The notes beneath the pieces are model-generated. The model had not been told where the DNA came from and searched no databases. It saw only the letters and a program-made list of their open reading frames with translations. Positions 42,242-51,956 of a stretch of DNA of 64,000 bases are shown piece after piece. This DNA comes from Ruminococcus sp. (GTDB lineage Bacteria > Bacillota > Clostridia > Oscillospirales > Ruminococcaceae). Each line of letters opens with the position of its first letter. Position 1 is the first letter of the stretch. The stretch spans positions 124,001-188,000 of the forward strand of contig JAJBSV010000008.1 of NCBI GenBank assembly GCA_020861185.1. Direction: 5' to 3'. A program made the position numbers and the translations under genes.

Positions 42242-42959
42242 CGACAAGTTTTTGAGTATACTTACCGACTCAAACGGCTTGCTTGACGTGTACGCCAAAG
42301 GCGTCAAGAAGCAAAACGCAAAGAATGCTTCTGTTTCGCAGACCTTTTGCTATGCCAATTTCTGCTTTTCTGAAGGGAAAAACGGCGGATATATCCTGAA
42401 TTCTGCGGAACCGATAAGGCTGTTTTACGATATTCGGCTTGACGTTTCGCGGTTTTCTCTTGCAAGCTATTTTTGCGAGATGATATTGTATACCTGCGTC
42501 AGCGAACAGCCGAGCGGGGAAGTGCTGAGACTTATGCTGAATGCTCTGCATTTTCTGTCAACAGGGGAGAAAAAGGAAGCTCTCGTCAAGTCGGTATTTG
42601 AACTGAGGCTCCTTTGTGAGCTCGGACTGACGCCGAATTTAATCGGCTGTTGCAAGTGCTATAAATACTCCGATGTACAGATGCAGTTCGATCTGAGCGA
42701 GGGAAAGCTCTACTGCGAAAACTGTTGCGGGAAGCGTGATTTAAGCGTATGCGAGATTGTCGACATGACAACGCTTCATGCAATCAGGCATATAGCTCTT
42801 TCCGAGCAGGACAAGATTTTCAGCTTCAGGATTCCAGATGAATATCTGCCGGTGCTTTCGAACATAACCGAAAGATATGCCGAAATTCAGCTCGGGCATA
42901 GCTTTCAGACGCTTGATTTTTACAAATCCCTTCAAAATGACGATATGGGTGAAAAATAA
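42192..42959 (+). CDS. recO: DNA repair protein RecO
   Basis: VKGLVIRERQYGDNDKFLSILTDSNGLLDVYAKGVKK; Zn motif CCKC...CENCC. Confidence 0.93.
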   Translation: MLTVKGLVIRERQYGDNDKFLSILTDSNGLLDVYAKGVKKQNAKNASVSQTFCYANFCFSEGKNGGYILNSAEPIRLFYDIRLDVSRFSLASYFCEMILYTCVSEQPSGEVLRLMLNALHFLSTGEKKEALVKSVFELRLLCELGLTPNLIGCCKCYKYSDVQMQFDLSEGKLYCENCCGKRDLSVCEIVDMTTLHAIRHIALSEQDKIFSFRIPDEYLPVLSNITERYAEIQLGHSFQTLDFYKSLQNDDMGEK

Positions 42960-45352
42960 TGAGAGAAGAATACAAGACACTTGAATTACATAAAATTCTC
43001 GAGATGCTGTCGGATGAATGCTCAAATGATGCTTCAAAGAATATGGCACTTGAGATTGAGTCGTCAAACGATTTGGAAACTGTCCAAACCGAGGTCAAAA
43101 AGACCTTTGACGCTTTCAACGCTTCCGTAAGATTCGGAAGTCCTAATTTTATCAGATTTCCTGACATTTCGGTTATCGCAAAAAGAGCGCAGAGCGGCGC
43201 AACGCTTTCATTAAGAGAGCTTCTTGATGTTTCGAGGATGCTTTCCCAGACGGAGATTCTTTTGTCGTGGCGACAGCAGTTTTCTGATGAGGAGTTCAGC
43301 CTCGATTATCTCTTTGAGTGCTTATTCTCTAACAGAGAGCTTAATTACAAGATAACCAATGCGGTTGTCAGCGAAGAGGAAATTGCGGATAGCGCAAGCC
43401 CCGAGCTTGCTTCGATAAGAAGAAAGATTCTGTCTGCCGGCTCTAAAATTCGCGATACACTTGACAAGATGATTAAGTCCGCCGATACTCAGACGTATTT
43501 GCAGGATAATCTCATAACAATGCGTGACGGCAGATATGTCCTGCCGGTAAAGTCCGAGGCTAAAAACAGCATCCCTGGACTTGTCCACGACACCTCTGCA
43601 AGCGGTCAGACGTATTTCATCGAGCCTATGGCTGTTGTCGAAGCAAACAATGAGATAAGAATCTTAAAAGGCAAGGAGCAGGAAGAGATTCACAGAATCA
43701 TTGCGGAGCTCTCAAGCGACTGCGCCGCTTTTGCTGAACAGCTTATTTCAGATTATAACGCCGCGGTAATGCTTGACTTGTACTTTGCAAAATCAAATTT
43801 GGGTGCGAAGATGTCAGCCGCCATGCCGACCATTTCCGATGACGGTGAGGTCATTCTCAAGAAAGCTCGCCATCCGCTTATTGATAAGGATAAGGTGGTG
43901 CCGATTGATTTCGTTATCGGAAACGGTTACGATACCTTGATTATCACAGGACCGAATACCGGCGGTAAGACTGTAATTCTTAAAACTGTCGGGCTTCTGA
44001 CGCTTATGACAATGTGCGGGCTTCTGATTCCGGTTTCCGACGGTAGCAAGATAACCGTTTTCAGCGATGTTCTTGTTGATATCGGTGACAAGCAGTCTAT
44101 CGAGGAAAGCCTTTCGACATTCTCGTCCCACATGACAGATATTGTTGATATTTTGAGCAGAGTCAGCTACAGTTCATTGGTACTTATTGATGAGCTCGGT
44201 TCGGGAACTGACCCTGTCGAAGGTGCGGCACTGGCGGTTGCTATTATCGAGAGAATCAAGATGACTGGTGCAAAGCTTGTCACCACAACTCACTATCAGG
44301 AGCTTAAAATGTATGCTCTTGAAACCGAGGGTGTCGAGAACGCTTCTTGTGAGTTTGACATCAAGACCTTACAGCCTACCTATAGACTTATAATCGGATC
44401 TCCCAGCAAATCGAACGCCTTTGCAATTTCCAAGCGATTGGGAATTGATGATGGGATTATTTCCCGTGCCGAAGGACTTATGTCTGCAGAGGCTCAGAAA
44501 TTTGAGGATACTATCGAACGACTTGAAGCCGCCCGTCAGGATTACGAGGAGAAGGCGGCGCTTGCCGAAAAATACGAAAGGGAAGTGCAGACACTTCGTG
44601 ACGAACTTAAGAGCGAACACGAAAAGTATCAATCTGAAAAAGATAAAGAACTGCTCAAGGTCAAAAAAGAGGCGCGGGAGCTCGTTGAGCGGGTTAATAT
44701 GCAGTCGCGCAGGCTTATGAATGAGCTCGAGGATATCAAGAAGTCGAAAGATAAAGAAGACTTCTCTCAGAGAGTTCAGCAGGAGAGACAGAAGTATAAA
44801 TCCGAAATCGACAGCATGTATAACGAGGCTTCAAAGCTCGGTGAGCTTTCAGATGATGATTATGTTCCGCCGAGACCGTTCAAGAAGGGCGACGATGTTA
44901 TCATAAGAGATGGTAACAAAACGGGAATTCTCATGTCGCTTCCTGATGCTTCCGGCAACTGTGTTGTCCAGATGGGAATCATGAAAACAAAGGTTCATGT
45001 TTCACTTCTGAGACTTGCCGAAAAAGAAGTTACTTTCAATAATAAATCGATAAGGAGAAAGCAACAGGGCAGTGTATCTAATTCAACTGAGAGCCGTGCA
45101 ACGAGAAAAGCCGAGACCGAGCTCGATATCAGAGGCTATACGGTAGACGAGGGACTCTATGAGCTTGATTCGTTTATAGACAAGGCTATTATGAGTGGTA
45201 ACAAAACCGTTATGATAATCCACGGTAAAGGTACCGGAGCTTTGAAGACCGCCGTCAGAAATCATTTAAGAAAGCATCCGTCTGTTGAGTCTATGAGAAA
45301 AGGCGTATACGGCGAAGGTGAAGACGGAGTTACGGTTGTAGAGCTCAAATAG
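42959..45352 (+). CDS. mutS2: Endonuclease MutS2
   Basis: ITGPNTGGKTVILKTVGLLTLM; DELGSGTDPVEGAALAVA; C-terminal Smr IIHGKGTGALKTAVRNHLRKH. Confidence 0.97.
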   Translation: MREEYKTLELHKILEMLSDECSNDASKNMALEIESSNDLETVQTEVKKTFDAFNASVRFGSPNFIRFPDISVIAKRAQSGATLSLRELLDVSRMLSQTEILLSWRQQFSDEEFSLDYLFECLFSNRELNYKITNAVVSEEEIADSASPELASIRRKILSAGSKIRDTLDKMIKSADTQTYLQDNLITMRDGRYVLPVKSEAKNSIPGLVHDTSASGQTYFIEPMAVVEANNEIRILKGKEQEEIHRIIAELSSDCAAFAEQLISDYNAAVMLDLYFAKSNLGAKMSAAMPTISDDGEVILKKARHPLIDKDKVVPIDFVIGNGYDTLIITGPNTGGKTVILKTVGLLTLMTMCGLLIPVSDGSKITVFSDVLVDIGDKQSIEESLSTFSSHMTDIVDILSRVSYSSLVLIDELGSGTDPVEGAALAVAIIERIKMTGAKLVTTTHYQELKMYALETEGVENASCEFDIKTLQPTYRLIIGSPSKSNAFAISKRLGIDDGIISRAEGLMSAEAQKFEDTIERLEAARQDYEEKAALAEKYEREVQTLRDELKSEHEKYQSEKDKELLKVKKEARELVERVNMQSRRLMNELEDIKKSKDKEDFSQRVQQERQKYKSEIDSMYNEASKLGELSDDDYVPPRPFKKGDDVIIRDGNKTGILMSLPDASGNCVVQMGIMKTKVHVSLLRLAEKEVTFNNKSIRRKQQGSVSNSTESRATRKAETELDIRGYTVDEGLYELDSFIDKAIMSGNKTVMIIHGKGTGALKTAVRNHLRKHPSVESMRKGVYGEGEDGVTVVELK

Positions 45353-45472
45353 TTATCAGTGATTAGTAGCCGACGTGTAAATGTGATATGGGGAAGTGCT
45401 TTTTTGTGCTTGTATATCGTGTCCTTTGAGAATAATAGATTCGTAAAGTAGTGCAGAATAAAATATATACCA

Positions 45473-45502
45473 ATGTGCGTTAAATCGAAATTTAACGCAC
45501 AT
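45473..45502 (+). other. Perfect 13-bp stem with CGAA tetraloop upstream of xer gene
   Basis: atgtgcgttaaat-cgaa-atttaacgcacat. Confidence 0.8.
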
Positions 45503-45512
45503 CAGGGGACAG

Positions 45513-45538
45513 AAAAACGGCTTTTCAGCCGATTTTTA
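45513..45538 (+). terminator. Terminator-like hairpin just upstream of xer gene
   Basis: aaaacggct-tttc-agccgattttt with U-tract, ending ~19 nt before the ATG. Confidence 0.55.
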
Positions 45539-45556
45539 TAAGTGTGGTGTTTATAA

Positions 45557-46618
45557 ATGCGTGAAGAATACAGAAAAGATTGCCCTGCATATCTCAGCGG
45601 CTATCTTACATATGCCGGCTCCGTTGTCGGTCGTACCGATAGAACCGTTGAAGCCTATTATGTTGATATCCGTACTTTTCTAAGATATTTGGTTGCAGTC
45701 AAACACAGTGATGTCAATCTCGAAGAAACTCCTTTTGAGAAAATTCCAATTAAGAACGTTCCTTTTTCTTATGTCAAAGAATTCACGTTGATGGATGCTT
45801 ACGAGTACATGAACTATCTTATAAATGAGCGCAATAACTCAAATAAGACCCGTGCCAGAAAAACGTCGTCTTTGCGTAGGTTTTATGATTTCTTAGCTTC
45901 GTATAGATCTCCGGAGATATATAGGCTCGAAACAAATCCTCTTGACAAGCTAGAGCTTCCGAGACTGGAAAAGACGCTTCCTAAGTATCTTGAGCTTGAC
46001 CAAAGCAAAGAACTTTTGGATGATGTAAAGAGTGAGAATTATCTCCGTGATTACTGTATATTAACTATATTTCTCAATTGCGGCTTGCGACTCAGCGAGC
46101 TTGCTGGATTGGATATTGATGATTACAGCGAAAGTGCAAGAACGCTCAGGGTTTTCGGTAAAGGTCGGAAGGAACGTATTGTTTATCTGAATGATGCCTG
46201 TATTTCGGCATTGAACGCTTATTTGGGGGGCAGACCAAAGTCTTTGGTGGATCCCGATGCCATCTTTTTGTCGTCATATCATGACCATCGGCGGCTTTCA
46301 AATCGTAGAATTCAGCGAATTGTTGAGGACCAACTTGAAATAGCCGGTCTCGGAAACCTTGGAATTTCTCCGCATAAGCTAAGACATACCGCCGCAACTC
46401 TGATGTATGAATACGGCGATGTTGACCCGATAGTTTTGAAGGACGTTTTGGGACATGTCAGCGTTGCTACAACTGAAATCTATACTCACTTATCGAATAA
46501 GGACAGAAAAACTGCCGTCGAAAGCTCCCCTCTTGCAGATATGAAGGCGAATGGTAACGCAGGGAAGCCGTCTGGGAAGTCGGAAGATGATTCGGAGAAC
46601 TCCCCTGTTGATAATTAA
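45557..46618 (+). CDS. Tyrosine recombinase XerC/XerD-like
   Basis: NCGLRLSELAGLDIDD, SPHKLRHTAATLMYEYG, LGHVSVATTEIYTHLSNKD (R, HxxR, H, Y catalytic set). Confidence 0.93.
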   Translation: MREEYRKDCPAYLSGYLTYAGSVVGRTDRTVEAYYVDIRTFLRYLVAVKHSDVNLEETPFEKIPIKNVPFSYVKEFTLMDAYEYMNYLINERNNSNKTRARKTSSLRRFYDFLASYRSPEIYRLETNPLDKLELPRLEKTLPKYLELDQSKELLDDVKSENYLRDYCILTIFLNCGLRLSELAGLDIDDYSESARTLRVFGKGRKERIVYLNDACISALNAYLGGRPKSLVDPDAIFLSSYHDHRRLSNRRIQRIVEDQLEIAGLGNLGISPHKLRHTAATLMYEYGDVDPIVLKDVLGHVSVATTEIYTHLSNKDRKTAVESSPLADMKANGNAGKPSGKSEDDSENSPVDN

Positions 46619-46648
46619 TTATCTTTAGTTATGATATTGCAGGGCATG

Positions 46649-46684
46649 AAAAATCCTCAAGCATTTAGGCTTGAGGATTTTTTG
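46649..46684. terminator. Bidirectional terminator between convergent genes
   Basis: aaaaatcctcaagc-atttag-gcttgaggatttttt. Confidence 0.85.
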
Positions 46685-46699
46685 GTAGTTAAAGCAGAA

Positions 46700-46948
46700 T
46701 TATTGCTTCTTCTTCCTTGCTGATCTGACGCCTACTGTACCTAACGTAAGAGTGGAAATCGCACCGACAACGCTCATGACATAAGGCATGCAACAGCTAC
46801 CGCCACAGCCGCGTCTCATTGGTCTTCTTCTCGGCGGGGGCATCATGCCACCTCTTGGTCCCATTCCGCCGCCTCTTGGTCCGCCACCGAAGCCGCCACC
46901 GGGTCCGCCGGGTCCACGACCGCCACCGGGTCCACCTGGTCCGGGCAT
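46700..46948 (-). CDS. Small Gly/Pro/Arg-rich protein with C-terminal TM segment
   Basis: MPGPGGPGGGRGPGGPGGGFGGGPRGGGMGPRGGMMPPPRRRPMRRGCGGSCCMPYVMSVVGAISTLTLGTVGVRSARKKKQ; AAAGGAGTG RBS before ATG 46948; promoter and terminator present. Confidence 0.75.
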   Translation of the reverse strand: MPGPGGPGGGRGPGGPGGGFGGGPRGGGMGPRGGMMPPPRRRPMRRGCGGSCCMPYVMSVVGAISTLTLGTVGVRSARKKKQ

Positions 46949-47011
46949 TCCGATCACTCCTTTCTTACATAGTGCTTGATTCAATCAAGTCTGGCAAACC
47001 GCCTTGATTTT

Positions 47012-47040
47012 ATTATACCTTAATGTCTTGTAAAAATCAA
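47012..47040 (-). promoter_or_regulatory. Sigma-A type promoter for Gly-rich gene (minus strand)
   Basis: Minus strand TTGATT-N17-TATAAT. Confidence 0.7.
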
Positions 47041-47107
47041 GTATTGTATTGTGAAAGAAGTGGGATATTTTGCTGTAAATTTGCACAGTTTTCTTCTTTT
47101 GAGGATT

Positions 47108-48202
47108 TCAATTCTCGGCGTTCGTCCTGATTCTTTCTATGAGCCTTTCGCAAGTCAGATTGACTTGTTCAAAGTCCATAGCCTTGATATAGTAGCTTTC
47201 GAGCTCGTCGTGAATTTCTTTTGCTGTTTTAAGGGCTGAAATCATCTCATCCGTGAGCTCTTTCACAATGCCTTCGTCAAACATAAGCCTTTTGTGCTTA
47301 TCCCTTAAGATGTCTTTGTCATAGAATCTCATTGAATTAATCTTGGTGCCACTGAGGGAGTCGCAGGAATTTCCCGATACAAAAGCGGTTTCTATCTCGG
47401 GGATAATCATGTGCTGATATACGCTTCCAGACAGGAATACGTTTTTGCTTATCAGAACGTCGTATCCGTTATTCTTTGCATATTGCGCAAGCTGTTTCAG
47501 AAGCTTATCGGTCACCGCAAAGCAGTCGTCTTCAATTTTATATACATTCAGGTGCTCAAACAGATTGGTAAAAGTCTTCACGCCTTCCGGAGTAAACGAT
47601 GCCATCTGTCTGAATTTTATTTTGCCTTCGCCTTCGAAAGTTTTCTTCTTCGGAAGAAGTCTTGCGCACAGGCGCTCAAGATATGCGTCCAATTTTGAGC
47701 TGTCCAATGCTGAGTCGCCGACAGACATAATATTTTCGTTTACGGATATTATTGCACTGAGATATTTCTTGGCAAGAGCGTGATATTTCTGATTTCTGTT
47801 GGTCGAGTCGATAATTCCGTCTTTATTCGATGACAGTAATTCGAGATTCCAGCATTCGCCAAGATCGACCAGAACTTCTCGCGCACCGGGATATGCCGGT
47901 TCGATAACATGAGGAGCCGTCCCGTCTGCGATTATAACCTTCAAGTTATCAAACAAAACCGCATCGAGAGAATTCGGGTCGGATGAGCAATAGTAAATTT
48001 CAGGTTCATCCAACTCGGAAATCTCCGAAGCGATTTTTTTCATCAGCGAAGACTTTCCCGTTCCGGGTCCGCCTTTGATGATGTAAGTAGTGAATTCTCC
48101 CGATTCGATATCATCTTTCAGATGAGTTACAAAACCGGTGGGCGTTGAGTAACCCATGAAATACGTCTTTTTGAAGTCGATATTACATTCAGTATTAGCC
48201 AT
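47108..48202 (-). CDS. P-loop ATPase of unknown function (PRK06851-like)
   Basis: IIKGGPGTGKSSLMKKIASEI Walker A; YCSSDPNSLDAVLFDNLKVIIADGTAPHVIEPAYPGAREVLVDLGECW. Confidence 0.8.
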   Translation of the reverse strand: MANTECNIDFKKTYFMGYSTPTGFVTHLKDDIESGEFTTYIIKGGPGTGKSSLMKKIASEISELDEPEIYYCSSDPNSLDAVLFDNLKVIIADGTAPHVIEPAYPGAREVLVDLGECWNLELLSSNKDGIIDSTNRNQKYHALAKKYLSAIISVNENIMSVGDSALDSSKLDAYLERLCARLLPKKKTFEGEGKIKFRQMASFTPEGVKTFTNLFEHLNVYKIEDDCFAVTDKLLKQLAQYAKNNGYDVLISKNVFLSGSVYQHMIIPEIETAFVSGNSCDSLSGTKINSMRFYDKDILRDKHKRLMFDEGIVKELTDEMISALKTAKEIHDELESYYIKAMDFEQVNLTCERLIERIRTNAEN

Positions 48203-48279
48203 AAAGCTGTGCCTCCATTACTTTTACTTTTAGCATAGTATGGAAAACAGCTTATTTGGGTTACAAATTTGAAATTAAC

Positions 48280-49251
48280 TCAGACGGATGCTGAAAGAAT
48301 CTGAGCGGTGCCTTTGAGGGCGAATTCAATTCCGCACGGAACAAACACACTCTCGCCTTTTTTGAGATTATAGCTCCCCTGCTCTGATTTGAGCTCGGCT
48401 TCACCATCAATTACGACAAGTGAGACAAAGCTTTCTGTGTTCTTTATTTCATAGCTACCATCCAGATTTATAAGTTTAGCGTCGAAGTACTTACATTTTG
48501 CAAGATTGCGAACGGTAGCGTTTTCATAAACAGTGACCTTTCCTACATTTCCATAGAGGTCCAGCGGTGGATTCGTGTCGGATACTGCAATAGCCTTCTC
48601 AACGTGTAGCTCTCTCGGCTTGCCATCGGCTCCGAGTCTCCCGTAGTCGGAAACACGGTAGGTAACGTTTGAATTTTGCTGAATCTCCGCAATGAGTATT
48701 CCCTTCCCTATTGCGTGAACAGTTCCGGAGGGAATGAAGAAAATATCACCCTTGTGGACATCCACATAGTTCAGAACGTCATCAAGCGTATTTGACTCGA
48801 TTCTCTCTTTGAACTCTTCTTTTCCGATGCTGTGTTTGAAGCCATAGATAAGCTGTGCGCCTTCGTCGCAGTCGATGATATACCACATCTCGGTTTTGCC
48901 GTTGTCGCCTTCGTTGGCTCTTGCGTATTCGTCACTCGGGTGAACCTGAATTGAAAGTCTGTCCTTAGCGTCAATGAGCTTGACAAGAATCGGAAATCTG
49001 TCAAAGTCTTTGCAGGCGTCACCGAGAGCATCTGCACCCAGTATCTCTATAGCTTCTTCAAGAGTTTTTCCTTTTAAAGAGCCGTTTGAAACGATGCTCG
49101 GTCCGTCCTTATGGCAGGAAACGACCCACGCCTCTGCAACCTTTGAAAGTTCACTTTCAAAGCCAAAATCGGTTTTAAGTCTTGTTCCACCCCAAAGGTA
49201 GTCCTTGAGAGGAGCTTTTAGTATCAGTGGATAGAAATTGGAATCAGTCAT
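48280..49251 (-). CDS. manA: Mannose-6-phosphate isomerase, class I
   Basis: LKAPLKDYLWGGTRLK; RLSIQVHPSDEYA; KTEMWYII; IPSGTVHAIGKGILIAEIQQNSNVTYRVSDYGR. Confidence 0.95.
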   Translation of the reverse strand: MTDSNFYPLILKAPLKDYLWGGTRLKTDFGFESELSKVAEAWVVSCHKDGPSIVSNGSLKGKTLEEAIEILGADALGDACKDFDRFPILVKLIDAKDRLSIQVHPSDEYARANEGDNGKTEMWYIIDCDEGAQLIYGFKHSIGKEEFKERIESNTLDDVLNYVDVHKGDIFFIPSGTVHAIGKGILIAEIQQNSNVTYRVSDYGRLGADGKPRELHVEKAIAVSDTNPPLDLYGNVGKVTVYENATVRNLAKCKYFDAKLINLDGSYEIKNTESFVSLVVIDGEAELKSEQGSYNLKKGESVFVPCGIEFALKGTAQILSASV

Positions 49252-49274
49252 GAAACACACACCCTTATATTATT

Positions 49275-50513
49275 TTATATCTTTTCTGCACGGTCGCTTG
49301 TGATTTCTTTTCTTATTATGGAACCAGCGGGAACTTTATGTTCAAACGGAATTGATAGCTTCATCGTTGCTTTGTTGGCGTTCTGAACCCGTTCGCCAAG
49401 CTCGTCGTAAATCTCGTTTGCAGTGAACTTTATCGGTTCACTGTCAGGAATAAGAAGCTCCAAATTGTCGCCCTCGAAGAATCTGTTTCTTTGCGAGCAT
49501 CTGAGCATTCCGTTGTCGCAGCTTTCGACAACCGCTACAATATCGCAAATCCGCTCATACCCGCTTGTGGGATAATACTGGCAGTCATTAGGATGACCGA
49601 AATAGAATCCGGTGCAGTATTTGCGGTGAGAGACCTTGAAGACTTCTTCCTTAATCCATTCGGGAAGCTGATAGTCATCTAGATTTTCAAGAAGTATCTC
49701 TTTTGCTTTTTTATAAGCATTGGTTACAACCGAAACGTAGTACGCCGATTTTGCTCTGCCTTCGATTTTGAAGCTTGTTACGCCGGCTTTCGCAAGCCTG
49801 TCAAGGTGTTCAATCATGCAGAGATCTTTGGCGTTAAGAATATAACTGCCCTTCTCATCTTCCGAAATCACATAGCACTCATTGGGTCTGGTTTCTTCGA
49901 CGAGACTGTAGCTCCAACGGCAAGGCTGAGCACATTCGCCTCTGTTTGCGTTTCTGCCTGTCAGATACTGTGACAGGAGGCATCTACCCGAGAATGAGAC
50001 GCACATCGCACCGTGAACGAAGCATTCTATCTCCAGATCGCTCGGAGTTTTAGCTCTGATTTCGGCGATTTCGTCAAGAGAAAGCTCCCTTGCGAGGACA
50101 ACCCGCTTTGCTCCCATATCGTAAAATGTCCTCGCTGTGAGGTAATTCACAACTCCTGCTTGAGTCGAAACATGAAGTGCCAAATCGGGAACGGCTTTTC
50201 TTATCAGAGCAAACGAGCCTATGTCACTCACTATTGCGGCATCTATTCCGCAGGCATAAGCCTCTTTGATATAGCCTTCGAGCATATCCGCTTCGGAGTT
50301 GTTGGGAAGAATATTTACGGTGAGATAAACTTTCTTCCCAAGAGCATGAGCTTTGTCGCAGGCAGATTTCAACTGTTCGAGTGTGAAGTTAGCCGGCGAG
50401 CCTCGCATGCCATAGCTCTTTTCCGCAAGATACACAGAGTCTGCGCCGAAAAGTAACGCTGCGTCGAGTCGCTCTTCATCTCCGGCAGGAGAAAGGATTT
50501 CAATCTGAGACAT
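49275..50513 (-). CDS. Peptidase U32 family protein (YrrO/YhbU-like)
   Basis: ILSPAGDEERLDAALLFGADSVYLA; ECFVHGAMCVSFSGRCLLSQYLTGRNANRGECAQPCRW. Confidence 0.93.
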   Translation of the reverse strand: MSQIEILSPAGDEERLDAALLFGADSVYLAEKSYGMRGSPANFTLEQLKSACDKAHALGKKVYLTVNILPNNSEADMLEGYIKEAYACGIDAAIVSDIGSFALIRKAVPDLALHVSTQAGVVNYLTARTFYDMGAKRVVLARELSLDEIAEIRAKTPSDLEIECFVHGAMCVSFSGRCLLSQYLTGRNANRGECAQPCRWSYSLVEETRPNECYVISEDEKGSYILNAKDLCMIEHLDRLAKAGVTSFKIEGRAKSAYYVSVVTNAYKKAKEILLENLDDYQLPEWIKEEVFKVSHRKYCTGFYFGHPNDCQYYPTSGYERICDIVAVVESCDNGMLRCSQRNRFFEGDNLELLIPDSEPIKFTANEIYDELGERVQNANKATMKLSIPFEHKVPAGSIIRKEITSDRAEKI

Positions 50514-50524
50514 GTCTGTTCACC

Positions 50525-51925
50525 TCACATAATGCCCAGAAGCTCGCAGTTTGCGACATGCTCATCATAAGTCGAAGCAAAGTATGCAACATCGGTTTCG
50601 GGGTTCGTGCAGAAGTAATAGTAATCGGTCTCGTTTGCGTAAAGAACAGCATTTATTGCATCCTCTCCGGGGTTACAGATAGCTCCGACGGGAAGCCCCA
50701 AGCATGTATATGTGTCATAAGCGTCACATATGCTCTGCGACGAAACGGTCATCACCTGAGTTATGATATTGTCGATATATGCAGTAGTTGCGTCAGACTG
50801 AAGCCTCGGATACTGTTCAGGGTTGTTCAGTCTGTTTATAAATACGGATGCTACAGATGGCATGTCGTCGGTACTTCCGGCTTCTTTCTGGACTATTGAA
50901 GCGAGAATTACAACTTCTTCGAGTGAATACCCAATTTCCTCAGCTCTGGCAATAACATCGGATGTGAGAATCTCGTCGGTTCTCTCTCTTATCTTCTTAG
51001 CCACATTGTAAGCTGTATCTCCGACATAGAATTCGTAGGTATCAGGGAACAGGAAGCCCTCGTACTTATAGAGCTTCAGGCTTTCAGACGATACATACTG
51101 CTCATAATCATAGCCGAATGCCGTTGAGTTGAAGGTATAGATAAATTCATCTGCATCGCAAACGCCGTTATCTTCAAGAAGCTGTGCGGCTTCGTAAAGA
51201 GTGATGCCTTCGATAAACGTGATGGTCACGGTTTCTTTAGATTCTCTGGCTTCCATCAGATCGTCTATAATGTCGGCGTAACTCATGTTATATGCAACAT
51301 CGAGGTCACCGGGATACATATTTCCGTCAGCACCCATAATTCTGGCAAAGGCAACGAATACCTCTTTATACTGGATAACGCCCTCGTCATAGAGCTGTTC
51401 GGCAATATCCCATGTTGAAGAGCCCTCTTCTACATAGATGGTAAACTGATTGTCATTGTCTTCTATTCCCAGTACATCTCTTATAACAACTATTATGAAA
51501 AGAGATATCAGTATTGAGGCGCACAAAACAAACGTAGCCAAGACTATGCCGCCGTAAGCGGTATAGTTTCTTTTTCTGCGTTTTTTCTTCTTTTTCTTAT
51601 GAGGCTTTTCCGATTTTTTTACGGGTGTCTCCTGCTGTTCTTCTTCGTCGTCGGATACCAGTGCGGTTCTGCCATTCTGAGATTGAAACGTTCCGAAGTT
51701 GAAAACATTCGTTTGACCGGAAACACTGTCCGAATCAATTTCGTCGTCTATCTTCACTGCGCGACTCATTACCGAGGTTTTCGACAAGTCCTCCGAAGCG
51801 GTTTTCACTTCCTCGGAAGCAACAGCCTGCTCGGTGGTCGCATTTTGTGCTTGGGATGAACGTGTCTCATTCAGTATTGAGGAAAGAAGCTCATCAATAT
51901 TATCGTAGTTATTATTATCGCTCAT
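50525..51925 (-). CDS. mltG: Endolytic murein transglycosylase MltG with extended cytoplasmic N-terminus
   Basis: TM after KKKKKKRRKR; VEEGSSTWDIAEQLYDEGVI; VVILASIVQKEAGSTDDMPSVASVFINRL; LQSDATTAY. Confidence 0.93.
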   Translation of the reverse strand: MSDNNNYDNIDELLSSILNETRSSQAQNATTEQAVASEEVKTASEDLSKTSVMSRAVKIDDEIDSDSVSGQTNVFNFGTFQSQNGRTALVSDDEEEQQETPVKKSEKPHKKKKKKRRKRNYTAYGGIVLATFVLCASILISLFIIVVIRDVLGIEDNDNQFTIYVEEGSSTWDIAEQLYDEGVIQYKEVFVAFARIMGADGNMYPGDLDVAYNMSYADIIDDLMEARESKETVTITFIEGITLYEAAQLLEDNGVCDADEFIYTFNSTAFGYDYEQYVSSESLKLYKYEGFLFPDTYEFYVGDTAYNVAKKIRERTDEILTSDVIARAEEIGYSLEEVVILASIVQKEAGSTDDMPSVASVFINRLNNPEQYPRLQSDATTAYIDNIITQVMTVSSQSICDAYDTYTCLGLPVGAICNPGEDAINAVLYANETDYYYFCTNPETDVAYFASTYDEHVANCELLGIM

Positions 51926-51956
51926 ATTTCACCTTTATGTCGGAATTCTTTATAGG

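Noticed and set aside
45440-45500. Possible dif/XerCD site upstream of the Xer recombinase
   Set aside because: Some AT-core resemblance (aaaatatataccaatgtg), but the half-sites do not match the Firmicute dif consensus I know
46788-47007. Plus-strand Pro-rich and Arg/His-rich ORFs opposite the Gly-rich gene
   Set aside because: Complement of GGN/CCN repeats; the RBS, promoter and TM support the minus-strand reading
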